Assembly (NCBI RefSeq): GCF_000218685.1
Contig: NW_006763307.1
Coordinates: 532,507-596,506 of the forward strand
From: Serpula lacrymans var. lacrymans S7.9
Lineage: Eukaryota; Basidiomycota; Agaricomycetes; Boletales; Serpulaceae
Length of the DNA: 64,000 bases
Reading direction: 5' to 3'
In this document: positions 22,360 to 35,318 of the stretch, piece after piece
How the letters are laid out: each line of letters opens with the position of its first letter
Numbering within the stretch: position 1 is the first letter of the stretch
Notes under the pieces: model-generated
Told to the model about the DNA's origin: nothing
What the model saw: only the letters and a program-made list of their open reading frames with translations
Databases searched by the model: none
Position numbers and translations under genes: made by a program

Positions 22360-25300
22360 ATGGCCCCAGGTTTTTTCTCCAAACTCGTTAAAGGAACGCC
22401 AACAAACGCTGGAAGTAACAATAACAACACTTCCAGCAAAGGCAGTTCGTTCGAGTCCACGTATCCATCCTCAGGAGGTAGAACCAGTACCCAGACGAGC
22501 CCCGCTCCTTCTTCATTGCACAACAAGGAGTTTCTAACTGCCAGAAACAAAAACAATGGGACCAATACTCCTGACTCGCTCAGTACCAAGGGGAGCGTAA
22601 CGATCGGTATAATACCACCCTCTCCTCGTACCATAAACTCTGACATCCCGCACCATGATCCTCGTCCTGAGAGTCACATGCGGAATGACCTTAGCAACCA
22701 CAAACGCGCTCGATCTCAGGACCGCCAAATCCCAGACCGACACGCCATCTCATTAGCTGCACGGCCTGCGAGTTCATCAGGATCTACCTCTGAAGATGCT
22801 CTTCCCACGCCTACCCCTTCGCATCCCCATCGACTTGGAGAATGGGACACTGGCAGTACCAAATCGTCGCGCAGCCAGACCCGCCAGCTTACGCCTGCCT
22901 CGTCCACAGGTAACCTTCGCGGCTTTGTCGAGGGTTCGCGTGATTCGAGGACTCCACCCCCGCTTCCATTCGGTGTTGATAATCCTCGTCCTCGTGCCGA
23001 TACTTATGTTGAGCGCAGAACTTCGAATCGATCGATACGCAGCCAGACGCAGGTGCCTTCACCTTTAGTCATCAAAAAACCTCATAGTACGGTAGTAGCA
23101 GAAAACGGACAAGATAGCGAGGCGCAGCGACGGCAGGCTAAACACGCAAAGGCTGGCTCTGTAGACAAAGGCAGTAAAATAATCATTGATTCGCCTACGG
23201 CATATAGCTCTCAGGGTGAGCTATTAAACCCTCACGGTGACACGGACGCCAGGTCCGTGCGGTCTGCTACGAGCTCGAAGAAGAAAAAGTCGTGGCGTCG
23301 CCCTTCTCTCAGTACTCCCACTCGCAAACCAACTGGTTTAGCTTCTGCTATAGCAGCTTCAGGAATAGCCATGGCCAATCCAGGCTCGCAGGTACCTGGG
23401 TTGCCCCACACTCCACATTCAGGATCTAAAATCGCCCTTGCGATGAGCAGTGGCTCAAAATCTGGGGATAAACAGTCGACAAAAGCTGCATCAGCTTCTG
23501 TGCCCTCTGTGCCAAGTTCACTGGACGTCCGTAGTGCACGTTCGAGACAGTTGTCTCTAAGCAAGAGTGATAACTCTGACCAATATCTCTCCGACGTCAT
23601 TGGTTCCAGCGACGACAGTTCTGCGTCAGACGATGAACTTGACATGAATGAAGATGATATCCCAGTCACAGGGTTTGCTGTTGCCAGCAGTAAAAGAAAC
23701 GCAGACTTCCACGAGCTATTTCCAAGCATTCCAGAGGGAGACTATCTCATTGAAGGTAATTGGTATGTCGTGATATATGGACCAACAACTTACTCAGTGT
23801 TGCAGACTATGGTTGTGCATTACAACGAGAAATTCTCATTCAAGGACGCTTATATATTTCAGAAAATCATATTTGCTTCCATGCCAATATTTTCGGATGG
23901 ATTACAGACGTAAGTCTGATAGTCCTTCAAAGGCTAACAATTGCTTTAATATTTGTCTTTGGCCTCACTAGCTGTCCATACCTATATATGAGATAATTTC
24001 ATTGGAGAAGAAAATGACTGCTTTTGTCATCCCGAATGCGATCCAAATCGCAACACGTCGGGCCAAGTACACATTTGCGTCTTTCCTCTCGAGAGACACA
24101 ACGTATGACGTGATAGCCAATATATGGCGACTAGCAAAGCCCGAAATTGAAAGTCTGGATGGGATGGGAGGTAGCAGGAGTGACTCGTCCCAAAATGTTG
24201 CTGGAGCTGTAGAAGACTCCGATGGATCTCTCCCAATGGCAAGCATTGTGGTTCCACGCAAGAAGGCGACTCAGTGTGCTTGTGGGAAGGATGGAAGTCA
24301 CCTCAACGAAACTGCATTGGAGACTGTCTTGCCTGGAACTCCAGACAAGATTTACAATTTGATGTTCACTAGTGGTTTTATCAAGGACTTTATGCGAGTT
24401 GAGCAAAAGCTTGCTGGTAAGACACTACCTTTTTCTCAAACGCATCAATTCGAACGCCCTGCTCACGTCGTTCTTTCTTTAGATATCCAAATATCAGACT
24501 GGTCGCCTACTGCAGGAGACTCGAAACTTCTGTGTCGCAACATGTCGTACATCAAGCCTTTGAATAACAGCGTAGGACCAAAACAGACGAAGTGCGAGTT
24601 GAGGGACGAAACGGTCTACTGCGACTTTGACGACTATGTTGTGACAGTCACTACTACTAGGACGCCAGACGTGCCAAGCGGAGGCGTGTTTGCTGTCAAA
24701 ACTAGGACATGCATGATGTGGGCAAGTGCGATAACAACCCGTGTGGTTGTAACCACCCAAGTTGATTGGACTGGTCGCAGTTTCATCAAAGGTGACTTTG
24801 CCGTAGTTATTTCGTAATAACTCTGCGCTCATGACTATACTTATAGGACTCATTGAAAAATCCGCTATTGAAGGTCAGAAAGTTTATCATGCCGACCTTG
24901 ACAAGGCAATGCGGATGTATATCCAGGAACATCAGAGCGAATTCGTTCCGGCGGGCGTCGATCCTTCTGCCGTTGCACCTGTAGAAGCGCTGAGCCCTTC
25001 CCTCGAGAAATCACTCGATGGCGGTCTGGTTGGTGGAGCGCCCGTGTCCGACGAGCTGGCGCGGAAAACAAGGGAGCAAGAGCGCAACCAGCGTGGTCTC
25101 CAGTGGGCGTACGATACGTTCGATGGCGCGTATGGCGTTGCCAAACGATCTGCGGGTGGAGCTATCGAGCTCATCAAAGACGCATGGGACCAGTCGTCGT
25201 CCACAACGATACTCTACTTCGTCATCGTACTCTTGGTCCTCAGCAACATCTGGACGCTCCTCATGGTCGGCAGGCGAGAAGAAGTGGGCAGACAGAAGGA

Positions 25301-25517
25301 GCTGAGGAAGCTGGACGATAGGGAGAAGTGGGTGCAGGGTATCGTCACTGGCCTTTGGGAAGAACTAGATGCGGGACGGCCCAGGATAGTGTCGCCGCTC
25401 TCGAGTGGTCCTGTGGGTAGCAACCTGCGGGAAGAAGTGGCAAGCATCGGCAAGATGTTGGATGGGGTAGAGGAACGGGTACAGCGAATTCGCGAAAGCT
25501 TGAACGCTCTGGACTAG
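22360..25517 (+). CDS. LAM-type sterol transfer protein (GRAM, VASt, TM)
   Basis: Five exons (22360-23755, 23806-23909, 23972-24416, 24483-24791, 24847-25517) give 974 residues. LAM/Ltc (StARkin) proteins sit in the ER at contact sites and move sterols to the plasma membrane or other organelles. Residues 1-440 are Ser-rich and disordered. The GRAM domain (about 450-550) begins FHELFPSIPEGDYLIEDYGC and includes GRLYISENHICFHANIFGW. The VASt sterol-binding domain (about 600-790) begins CACGKDGSHLNET and has FMRVEQKLADIQISDW. A single TM helix lies at about 870-892 (TTILYFVIVLLVLSNIW), followed by a short coiled segment. No BAR or PH domain is seen, so it is the shorter Lam type. The frame's first codon at 22357 is TTG, so the ATG at 22360 is used. 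Confidence 0.92.
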
Positions 25518-26398
25518 GGTTATCATATCGATTCGGTCTTTTTTTCTATCGTTCTATAGTTTCATAAGTTACTGGGTTGTTTTTTTCTCAAACACAATCA
25601 CTGGCTCCTTGCGGGTACCTTCGTATTTATCTTCAGCTGCTGTATTATAGCGTTCCAATCGATTATTCGTAATCTATATTTTGCACAGACGTCGATGCTG
25701 GTACCCAAACTAGCATGCACTTGCATAATAGAATCAGTGCAGATACCCCCTTTTGTTATGTGAGAATAAGATCCAGGGGTCAGACATGGTTCCATCATGT
25801 TGATGGCAGTGTACGTATTGTAAAGATCAGCGTTCTGTCAATAAACCCGGGACAAACCACGAACTCGATCGAGCACACACACATATATATATATATTCTC
25901 TGTTGGGATTGGTTCTTATTCGCAAAAAGGGGTATGGTAGAAGGTTTATAATCCGACAGCAGCTAATACTGTATTAAGAAAATGATTGATCTAAAAGGTC
26001 AAGGGTACTTGTTTGAGTTTGGGAGGGGGGGGAGACGAAATACTAAAGCGGAAACAGCATTGCAAGTAAGGACAGAAAGACACAGCCGGTATGAATCGAT
26101 AAACCATGGATGAAAAGACGAAAGAGTGTCTAGTCCATAAGTAAGATAGGTAAAACCGAGCCGGTGGCGAGCCAAGTCGCCACCGTCCGACGCGAGATGG
26201 GTAAAGAAGGGGAAAAGACGGCAAGGAATGTGGTGAGTTTATTTAATGGCGGAGCAATGCATATGGGTAATAAGAAATGACCTTTTGAAGTTGTAATAAG
26301 GTGTACAGATAACCGATTTTTAGACCTGAAAGCAAATATAAAAAGAAGAAAAAAAAAAAAAAAAGGGGAATTCCGATATTTCATTGGTAAATGGTGGA
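25518..26398. other. Convergent spacer with simple repeats
   Basis: The 3' flanks of the LAM and kinase genes. It holds an (AC)n(AT)n run near 25875-25895 and an A17-18 tract near 26350. No gene is supported. Confidence 0.6.
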
Positions 26399-29300
26399 TT
26401 ACGACGCCTGTCGGGGGGATGCAAACAGGGAAAAGACTTTCTCCGCGTTCTCTTTGTACTTCTTGAGCTTTTTATTCTTCAACTTCTCGGGCTCCTCCAC
26501 ATGTGACACGGCTGGCGTCCTAGTTTCCGAATGGACAAGATCGGCGCCGGCCTCTCCATTAGACTGATCTGAGGACACACTCTCTCCCACGGACGTCGCA
26601 GACTCTTTCGACTTCAAAGAGGGCGAAATCGGCAGGGTGCTCGCACCCGAGAGCGACGGCGTCATCATCCCAGTGCTAGACGCCGACGAAAGAGTAGCAG
26701 ACGTCGAATGGCTGAGCGTCTTCGCAGTCGAACCCGACTTGGCAGAAGGCGGAGATTTAGCTCGCAAGAATTGCCTCGGATGCTTTCGGAAGTTGAGACC
26801 AGGCGTACGTCCTCGGCGCTGCTTGTCAGAAGGGCTGGGCGAGTCTGTAGGTTCGGCGCCATTGACCTCGGACTCTTTGGACATGCTCGAAAAGGTGCGA
26901 AGTGGCGGCCGTTGAGAAGGCGTCGACGCCTTTCGGAAAACGGCCAGCCTGTATCGGTCGACCACTCCACGCGCGAAAAGACTGGTGCCTTTCGTTCCAT
27001 TACGGTCCTCGCCATCCACGGCCTCAATGAAGTCCCAGTCATCATCCTCGTCATCCTTCTCCGTAACGTTCCCATCTTCGTCGGGCCCATCGGACAGGAA
27101 CCGGTCAAGAGCTGCAACACCGGATTTCTCCCGCTTACCCCGCGCCGTGCGGTAGTGGCCGGTGCGAGCAGCAGGTGCCTTGACGAGCTTCGGTTTGATG
27201 TCCTTTACAGGGGGTGTGGGCGCAAGTTCCTTGGGAGGAGACACAGGAGCCTTCGGGACCTCCTTGCTAGTTCTAGGCGTCGTAGCGACTTGCTCAACAG
27301 GTGGTTTAGGTGCAACAATAGGGGCAGGCGGCTCCTCCACTGGCGTAACAGGCAGATTAGCGATGGGCTCCTCCGCTGGCAGAGTGTGAGGCCGTGCTTC
27401 AGGAGTCTTCGGCTCGGGCGTCCGCTCATCGATGGTAAGAGCATCAACAGCCCCATCAAGCGTCTCTTCCTGCCCCGGTTGCGTCACCAGAATATCGGCC
27501 AGAATCGCCGGCAACCCTTCCTCGTCCGACTCCTCTCCTTCCGATTCCTCAGAGCCCTCGTCCTCACCTATGATGATGGAGTGGCGACCCTTGAAGGAGT
27601 AGCCGTCAAAGACGTCCACGCTGTCCTCGTCGGGATGCACGGATGGACTGCGCGAGTGAGAGGGCGTGGTATTGGAGTCTTCGCCGTCTGTGCGCTCCAT
27701 GTCGGTTTGGTCACGATCCTGATCAGTGTCCGTCTGTTCGTTCTCGTTCGGGTCGTCTATGACCGGCTCCATGTCGAGGAATGTATCATCAAAGTTTTGG
27801 GTATCACTTGCATTGGATGGATCGATAGGTGGGATATAGGGGGCTGAAAAATAACAGCAGCGCGTTAGGTTCGATGGACGTGAGCGCAGAGATGAAAAAA
27901 AGTCACTTACGTATATATCGTTTATAATATACGTGAGACCAGTCTCTGCAAACAGTAGGAAAGAATTAAACAACAAGCCAGATAGATGCAACTCGAGTTC
28001 ACGTACATCATAGAGAAATAAGGGTGTCGCTTTATCCGAGGTTCGCACATTCTGAGTGCTGGATTGCGTTGAAGCAACTGAAAAGGGATGGTTAGTTCGA
28101 TTCTCTTAGACGAGAAAGGCAGGCACATACGCCTCGAATCAAACTCTTCGTATCCTGATCGACAGCCCTATCATCCGGGAACTGGAGCTCATCTTGCAAT
28201 ACCCTGACATACATATCCGAATGATTATTTGCCCAAAACGGAGTCTGCAAAGGCAGACGCAAACGCATCCATCAGCACCGACACCACCACCACAAGCATA
28301 AGAAAAGGAGACACACAATGCCAGTCAACATCTCATACAACATCGTCCCAAAGCTCCACCAATCCACTTCATAGCTGTACGGCAGCCCTTGGATAACCTC
28401 CGGAGCCAGATACTCAGCCGTCCCACAGAACGTGCTCGTCGTATCAGCCTGTCCGACAGGTTGACCAGGCCAGCCCATGGCCAGCTCCTGGCCCCTCTCT
28501 CCTCGCATCCAAGGCGGGGTGGCGGGCTCAGCCGTACCAGGCGAAGAAGAGTAGAATTCGCCTCGTGAACCCGAAGGCGTCGATGGGGCCGTGGCCGCCG
28601 TCGCTCGGCGAGGGAACTCTTTCGAGAGTCCGAAATCGGTCAGAACGATGTGACCATCAGCACCTATGAGGATATTCTCAGGTTTAAGATCACGATAAAT
28701 AACACCAGCTGCGTGAAGGCCCTCGACTCCTTCTACGATTTCTGCAGCGTAGAATCGAGCGCGGTCACGCCCTAAGCGACCCCAGCGGGCAAGTTGAGTT
28801 GCCAAGTCACCACCAGGGTGAAAATCCTGATGATAAATGTGCATATAAGCACCAGGTCAACACTGAGAGAAAAGATTGCACGTACCATGACTAAGAAGAG
28901 ATTCTCCTTGTCGTGGAAACTCCACCATAGCTTGACGACAAAGGGGTCCTTCGATTCGGCAGCCATCCTCTTCAGAACGGCTTGTTCAGTCAATGTATGC
29001 TGTAATTCTTGATGGGCCAGCACATGTCGTTTGGTGATCGCCTTCAGCGCATACAGATCTGAACTAAGTTTGTGCCGCACAAGAAGCACCTTTCCAGCGC
29101 AGCCCTTCCCAAGGACTCGCATCATTTCAAAGTCATCGACCACCACCTTTCGCTGAGACTTCTTCTTCGATTCCTTGTTAGGATCAGACGATTGGGAACG
29201 TTTTTTCCGTGCCGAGCGCCGACCAGCGGTAGTAGATATAGAAGATTCGTCGCCAGTCTGGGACGACGCGCCATCCAAAGTGGAAGTGGTATATACGCGA

Positions 29301-30925
29301 GAAAGGCGATGGGCCTTGTCAGGATCTGCAGACTGCGAGCGCGGAATTCTGGATGCGGGAGAGTCAAGTGCCACGGGAGTAGGCAGCGTGGTGATCTCGT
29401 CGTCTTCGATGCCATTAGCAGCTGACGTATCGATAGGAGCTGAAAGCGGCGAAGGCTCTTCTTCCGCGATAGTGGGTCCACCATCACCAGTAGGTGGCGG
29501 TTTTGACTCTACCCCGTTCTCATGGCCAGTCTCGCCTGCCAGTGTGGCGATATCGAGATCTTTCTGTTCGCCCTCGCCCTCCTCCTCCTCTTTAATCTCC
29601 TCGCCTCGCAGATCACTAGGGCTCACGTTCCCGATATCACCATCCACGAGGTGAACTTCCGGTTCGTCAACGCCCTCCAGCTCACTGATATTGGCCGAGC
29701 TCACATTGGCGCTGACACTGACACTGGCACTGGCGCTCTGCGCCGACATTTCGGGGACCTTCGGGCTGACATGTGCCGCGAGATCTGATCGCACGCGTTT
29801 GATAGCTCGCTCGACACGTACGCTCTCCAAGTCGTCCGTGCGAACTCTAACGAACCGCTTCCAGGCACGCGACTGACGCACTGAAGACTCATTGGAGACG
29901 GTCGTCAAGTACGCAGCCAGCGCTGTAATGGGGCTATTCGCGGAATGACCGTTGGACAGGGGTGTTTCCTTGGTCCCCAGTAACGACGAGAAAGGATCAC
30001 CGATCTCTTGGGAGGGAGAGACGACAGGGGTGGGTTGGACGGAAGAAAGACCGCTGCTGTGATTGGAATGAGGTTGGCTTTTGGATACTTGACGAGATAC
30101 TTTGTTAGTCGAAGGCGAGGCGAGCCGCGAGAGAGTGTTGAGGAAGGTAGACTTGCGCTTGATGGGTGGGGCCGGGAGGGCAGCTACATCGATAGGGAGT
30201 TTTGGAAGCTTAGTACCGGGATAAGAGTCGCGTAGCTTGTCGTTGAGCTCGACTATCTCTGTTGCGGTACGAGTGAGGGTCAGGTTGTGCGTCGGAGCTG
30301 CAACGTCAAGAGCGTCAGTAACGGAAGGCATTGGAAGGAGCAAAGGGCATCGATAGCATTAAAGCCAAAGGGTAAAAGGCGCGATTCGCGATTCTGAAAG
30401 AAAGCATGGTGCATATGGAGACGGACATGGGACGGGGCATGGAATGGATAAGGGAGGGACATATGGAGAGTGGAATGGGTGGAGAAAGAGTGGAGAGGCA
30501 AAGGGACACTCACTCTTTATGTAAATGCTATAGGAAGAACGAGGGTCGTGTGGCGTTTCTGCAACGCTGACGCTCCACGGGCCTTCCTGGGCGTCGATTC
30601 TGACAGGAGCCCGCCTGACGGGGCGAGAGTGATTTGCATCAATGTTCTTCATGTTGAAGTCAAAAGAAAGGTCGTTGTGAGGGGAAGGGGTGTCAGAATC
30701 AAAGAAGGAGATGTCGGTGACGGTTGATCGCTCTGCCCTGTTCTTGGGTTTGTTTGTGTAGCTCCTGGGGACGTCTACAGAAGCGCGTGGGGTGGGACGG
30801 GGCTGGTGGTGGAAAGTGTGGATGGATGAGCGGGTGGTGGGTGTTGGGGAGTGGTTGAAGGGGGCAGCGGTGAAGGCGAGGACGGATCTGAAGTTTTTCT
30901 TTGGAGGGAGTACGGCGCTAGGCAT
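26399..30925 (-). CDS. AGC-family Ser/Thr kinase with N-terminal PX domain
   Basis: Seven exons (30514-30925, 28886-30297, 28317-28826, 28131-28244, 28007-28077, 27911-27945, 26399-27843) give 1332 residues. A PX-like region is split by the first intron (GPWSVSVAETP...SYSIYIK, then TATEIVELNDKLRDSYPG and LPKLP; about 112-185) and should bind phosphoinositides on endosomes or vacuole. The kinase domain (about 522-840) has GKGCAGKV, ALKAI, YRDLKPEN, TDFGLSKEF, TFCGTAEYLAPE and DWWSFGTMLYEML. About 60 Pro/Ser/Gly-rich residues are inserted between DFG and the CGTAEY activation loop. The AGC tail starts PPYIPPIDPS and passes through FDDTFLDM; the last 450 residues are acidic and disordered. PX plus AGC kinase is the layout of animal SGK3, but the long ends and insert are fungal-type. 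Confidence 0.9.
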
Positions 30926-32609
30926 GCGAGGGGAGTGGCGGTGTGGAGAGAAAGAAAGAAAGAAAGAGGGGATGGAGAATAATTAATTAGGGTAATACGG
31001 AGGTTGCTGGCTGGGAAGGGCGTGTTGCGAAAAGACGTGACTCTGGATCTCTTCTTTGCCTCGAGGCTGTAGACTAAGACGCTGGCACGGTGAGAATCGC
31101 GGCTTCCAATAATTAAACGTAATTATATACATGTCCCATACCACTTATCTGAATCGTCCTCGCCTGTGATCCCCGTTGCCCCTTCAGTCAGCTCACTGTA
31201 TTTTCAGCTTGATTCTTGATAACGGCAGTCTGCGCACGCCACCCGCTGCCCTATTCTACTACTACACTTAGTCTACCATCTCTCTCTCTAATCATCTTCA
31301 TATCATTCCCTCCCGATCACACCACACCATACTCCATCGTGCGTCCAACACCCTTCCATCCATCAACGCTATCACCCAGATAATACGTAGGCTCTTTCAT
31401 TTCCAAAATACCCGGCATGACGTCCATGCCACACCACACCAAAACTCTCTCCACTCCGACCACTCGCCCTCCTCGTCCAATGGCCATACAGTACAATTCG
31501 ACTTGTGGGTACGGCACCCATACAAAGCATAACAATAGCAGATCCACAATCCATATGCAAATACTCATCCAGCGGAACACCCACCAGCAAGTCTCGCACC
31601 TAGCCCAAGGATAGTCGACCTGTGCAAAGCGCCTTTAGCGGAGAGCTGAACAGACCAGTGCGACCCTTCCGTGGTTGGGGACGCGTGCGGCCATTACCGT
31701 CATCCTGACGCAGGTCCACCAAACAGCAGGCCAGATGCCCAGAATGGTTCGTACAACGTCAAGTAGCGCAGACAGCCTTGAACACAAAACTGTCACCGTC
31801 GCACCAATCAATTCACTCAACAAATCAAGCCTTACCCCAAGCAGCGAGATACAGCCCCCACGCCTGCGGATATCCGAATGGAGCTAGCAGATAACTCGCA
31901 TTTAAATGTCCATTGCGACGATAAAATGTTTGCCAGGAACCAGAAAGATGATCGTAAGGGCTGTTTTAGATGTGATCACAGAACCACCGCCAGGACTGAT
32001 AGAGGATAGGTTTTATGAACCTTCTGGCAACGGAAGTGACGAAACGTGTTCGTGGTACTCGAGCGAGAGCTGAATAGATCAGGAAGGCCTCGTGTTTGAC
32101 AAAACAAGCGTCTTTGCGGCTAAGAGCAGGGAGTCAGCTTGAGAGAAAGACGGATATATGTAAGTGCATTGCCAAGGGCTGTCTGACCGTCAACTTTCAT
32201 CAAGACACTGCGCAGTCAAACCGTTCATCTCCAGTGCGAACACAGACACCGTTGTCTCTTTGGGCTTGTTACATCCTATTTACGCATGTTGTTTATCTGT
32301 GGCTGTTGTCCCACGATCCTCTGTGACCCCTCCCCGGACGCCAACCCCCTCCGCCTCCGTAGACTGCCCCATGTGGCACATACCTCCCCGACTCTCTGCG
32401 TGACATCGGTCCGATGCGGCCCTCGAGATTAGATATACCAGCCAATCGGAGTGTACCGAGGCTTTCCGTTCCCGTACGAACGTTCGTTTATTCAGTTTTC
32501 AGTCTCGAACACATCCACGCTCGCACTGAAAGCTTACCAAAGCTGGTTTCCAATCCAACATCACCACCCGGCTCACTCACCACTCCGACCCCTCCCCCCG
32601 ACCTGAATC
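30926..32609. other. Divergent spacer, kinase / acidic protein
   Basis: 1.7 kb. A GAAA microsatellite lies at 30947-30966. Minus-strand open frames at 31317-31890 can be spliced into one Trp-rich hydrophobic protein (see the separate entry). Apart from that I see only promoter-like DNA. Confidence 0.4.
31317..31880 (-). CDS. Possible small Trp-rich membrane protein, uncertain
   Basis: Three minus-strand segments join in frame: about 31830-31872 (FGYPQAWGLYLAAWG), about 31710-31778 (CLRYLTLYEPFWASGLLFGG) and 31317 to about 31597 (ETCWWVFRWMSICIWIVDLL, CFVWVPYPQVELYCMAI). The donors are GTAAGG and GTCAGG. The product has two or three hydrophobic stretches and ends YGVV. The hydrophobic block followed by P.PQ and LY is faintly like TB2/DP1/HVA22 proteins, but the match is too weak to name it. 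The start exon was not found. It could be a decayed gene or chance. Confidence 0.25.
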
Positions 32610-33241
32610 ATGGCCGCCGAATCGACTGTGGAGCCCACCCGCGAGGAGTTCACTAGAGAGGAAGACGAGGAGGACGAGGAAAGCGATATTTATGAGTTTG
32701 AGGTGCGCTTTCATCTCTCTACAGTCTGGTCTATTATTCACCCGCAGATCGTTCAGGGAGAAGAGGAGGAGGAGCAGGGTGCCGTGTATGAGCCAAATGA
32801 GGAGGAAGATGAAGAGGAGGAGGAGGAGGAGCCACCTGTCCGTACTCTTCCTTCTACCCCCTCCGTTCTGGCCTTACTCACGAGATCTCCAGGTCAACTC
32901 GAAAGCAGGGTTAACTGCACTGTTGCTGGGGAATGTCAGTGCTCTACATCTACGAGTGAGATCACCAAAAGAGTAACCATTCTACTTGTTTTCAGGGCGG
33001 TCCAGGTGTTCCCCAAGAAGAGGAGGAGGACGAGGAAGAGGAAGAGGACGATGAGTATCACGAGGAATCGTTCGAGACTGGTTCTGCTGAGCATCCTATC
33101 GACCTCGAGTTAAATGACGCAGTATCCAAGGGGACCAAAAGAGGAGTGGAGGAGCTCAGTGACGACGACGCATCATCATCCGGAGAAATTGTGCAGATTA
33201 GCGCCGGTGAAGAGAAAAACCCCAAGAAAGCCAGAGTATAA
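32610..33241 (+). CDS. Small highly acidic protein, unknown
   Basis: Exons 32610-32702, 32748-32909 and 32996-33241 give 166 residues. The protein is dominated by Glu/Asp runs (VYEPNEEEDEEEEEEEPP, QEEEEDEEEEEDDEYHEE) and ends with a basic KNPKKARV that could be a nuclear signal. The block KRGVEELSDDDASSSGE has casein-kinase-II-like sites. Such tails are common in nuclear histone- or RNA-binding chaperones, but no domain is present. The second donor (GTTAAC at 32910) is weak and chosen because it keeps frame with the third exon. Confidence 0.6.
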
Positions 33242-34536
33242 GTAAACACTCGTCGACGTGGACTGTAGAAGGGGAAGTTAACTTTTATCCATCGATTTAT
33301 TGCTGTTGTTCGGTTTAAAGCCCTGTATGATGTATCTAGATTTTCTGTTGTTTATTTGTTATGTTTATGTGTAGGAACTATTACCGGGTTGCTTGTATGC
33401 TATGGACTATTGGTGAAATATGTATATATGTCTCTGGGAACCGTGCTTTCAGGTCAGGACGAGCGAGATGGAGTATGGTATGGAGACGGCTGGGGTGTCC
33501 TGTACAGAAACTTTGCATTGCCATGTCTTCAACGTCGCGGCCGGTAGAACGATTGGTATTTGTATCACCAAATAACTCGTACATGTTGCGCTTCAAGCGG
33601 CACAGAATTTGGGAGGCGCCATCTGGCAGTCAAGGGTCCGTGCACGAGCGTCGGTGGCATTGGTAGCATGCTCATTAAATCGGTAACACAATCGAAGAGT
33701 TCCAAACGTGATGGATTCGCTATGGTATGAAATCTGACTCGATGAGCAGGCACAAAAGAACCCGCATACGAGATAGGGACTTCAGGTTGAGGTCATGACA
33801 CTGTCATGACGCGTTTATTCGGCTCCTCTTCTTGGTAAAACAGAACTCCCGACAAGAAATGGAAGACGGTGGTTATCTTTCTTTTTGGCCTCAGTTGAGC
33901 GCTGTTTGGCAGATTCCGCCGGTGATGATGAACGTTAGGGAATGGTCCCAAGTCGGAAGTCGGCGGTTCGAGCTTGACAAGTAAAAACGAAGTTGGCAGT
34001 GTCCCTTGATCCTTTGCCGGTTATCCGCGTAGTTTTGGCAATCAAATGACGGCTGAAAAATTATGTGGCAGCGATGGCTCACCTAACATATGTACATTGT
34101 CGTCATTAGCATTTCCAGTTTTTCGAGTTGGTTGCAAGTAAAATTTGTCCAGAAAGTAATTGGTGATATAGAGAGAATACACACTATCGTCACCTTGTTA
34201 GGGCAAGGGAACTGGAATCAGAAGGGCTCACCGGAAATGAAAGTCTTGACTATAATTTAGTATCAGCGTACATGCGCATGCAGTCAACAAACCTCGAGTG
34301 CAGATCTGCGGTGGAAGGCAACGTCATTAGCCGTATGCATGGCCAAAACTCGCCGTTGCGATAAGACGCGCGCTCCACGAAGATTTTCACGGTCGAGTCT
34401 CAAGTGAAGAAGTGGAGAGAGCTGCCATTCACAAAGGATAGGGATACAAAGCCGCAGACGGTGCGAAATCTAGGAAACAGAGAGCTCGTGCGAGTAGCTG
34501 AATGCATGTACGACGTTAATATTCTGTTCGTTTCGA
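33242..34536. other. Convergent spacer, no supported gene
   Basis: 1.3 kb between convergent genes. Short overlapping open frames occur on both strands at 33360-33750 (for example one with RLELFDCVTDLMSMLPMPPT), but none can be joined to a recognisable protein. Some could be a decayed gene. Confidence 0.4.
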
Positions 34537-35318
34537 TCAAGGAACAACAGCTTTCTCCACCCAGCCGTCTTCTGTCCTCCTGAAGGTGGTCCTCTGGTTC
34601 GGTATCACACCGAGCTCTACATAATCCACCTCCTCCGGGTCGATCACCAGCAACGCAAACCGTTCGATAGCAGTGTCGACATGTTCCTTCTCCTGGTCAG
34701 TCCGAGCTTCGCCTAGCTTGCACACCGACTCGGGCCAAGCTTTTGCATCCACGTGCCCGCTTTCCGGTTCGCTCCCTGGTATAGGTCTGCACCAGGTAGC
34801 GCGCATGTGTCCACCCAAGTAGTCGAACACCTCGCGACGCTTTGCTTCCCAGTCAAAGCCTTCGTCCTTTAATGCAGCAAAGGCTGGACCCCGAGAGCTC
34901 TCAAAGTGGTGGTACAAGGCGTGAGAAGGGGCTGGGATGACGGACGCGAAGCCTGAGATGCGGTACTGTTCCATGGTGCCCTCTACCCAGAAAACAGTTT
35001 CAACGCGTGTCTGAGATAAAATCTGCGTGACCTTGGGGGTGCGAGTGTCTGTAGTGGAAACGAGGAGCGGTAAAGAAGGAAAATTTTGCGGTGCGATGAA
35101 CTCTCTGTTGATACACGAGCGCACATGGGGTGAACCGTTGGGATCTACGGTTGCAAGCTGAAATACTATGAACATTTTCGAAAGATTGCAATCGTTTAAG
35201 TTCGAGGCCAGAAGCACTGGGAGATGGCATCAGATAAGATATTCTACTCACCCGCCATCTTACTCTTCTCCAGGCCTTTCGTCAAGGCGGTTTTCCAACG
35301 TGGGGCAGCAGAAGACAT
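34537..35318 (-). CDS. Pyridoxamine 5'-phosphate oxidase-like FMN-binding protein
   Basis: Exons 35252-35318 and 34537-35165 give 231 residues, typical of the fungal Alr4036-type pyridoxamine-oxidase-fold family. Members bind FMN; few have a proven substrate. The N-terminal APRWKTALTKGLEKS leads into FQLATVDPNGSPHVRSCINR, the family's FMN-binding strand pair, with the splice inside MAVFQL. Later blocks are TRVETVFWVEGTMEQYRISG, a GFDWEAKRREVFDYLGGHMRA segment, and the C-terminal YVELGVIPNQRTTFRR. It is not the canonical Pdx3 enzyme. It is divergent from the CorA gene with about 420 bp between starts. Confidence 0.88.

Noticed and set aside
26708..27847. 379-codon plus-strand ORF
   Set aside because: It is antisense to the last exon of the PX-AGC kinase, Arg-rich and of low complexity, a shadow of GC-rich codons.
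33360..33753. Overlapping frames on both strands that look partly protein-like
   Set aside because: No combination of splice sites gave a recognisable or continuous protein.
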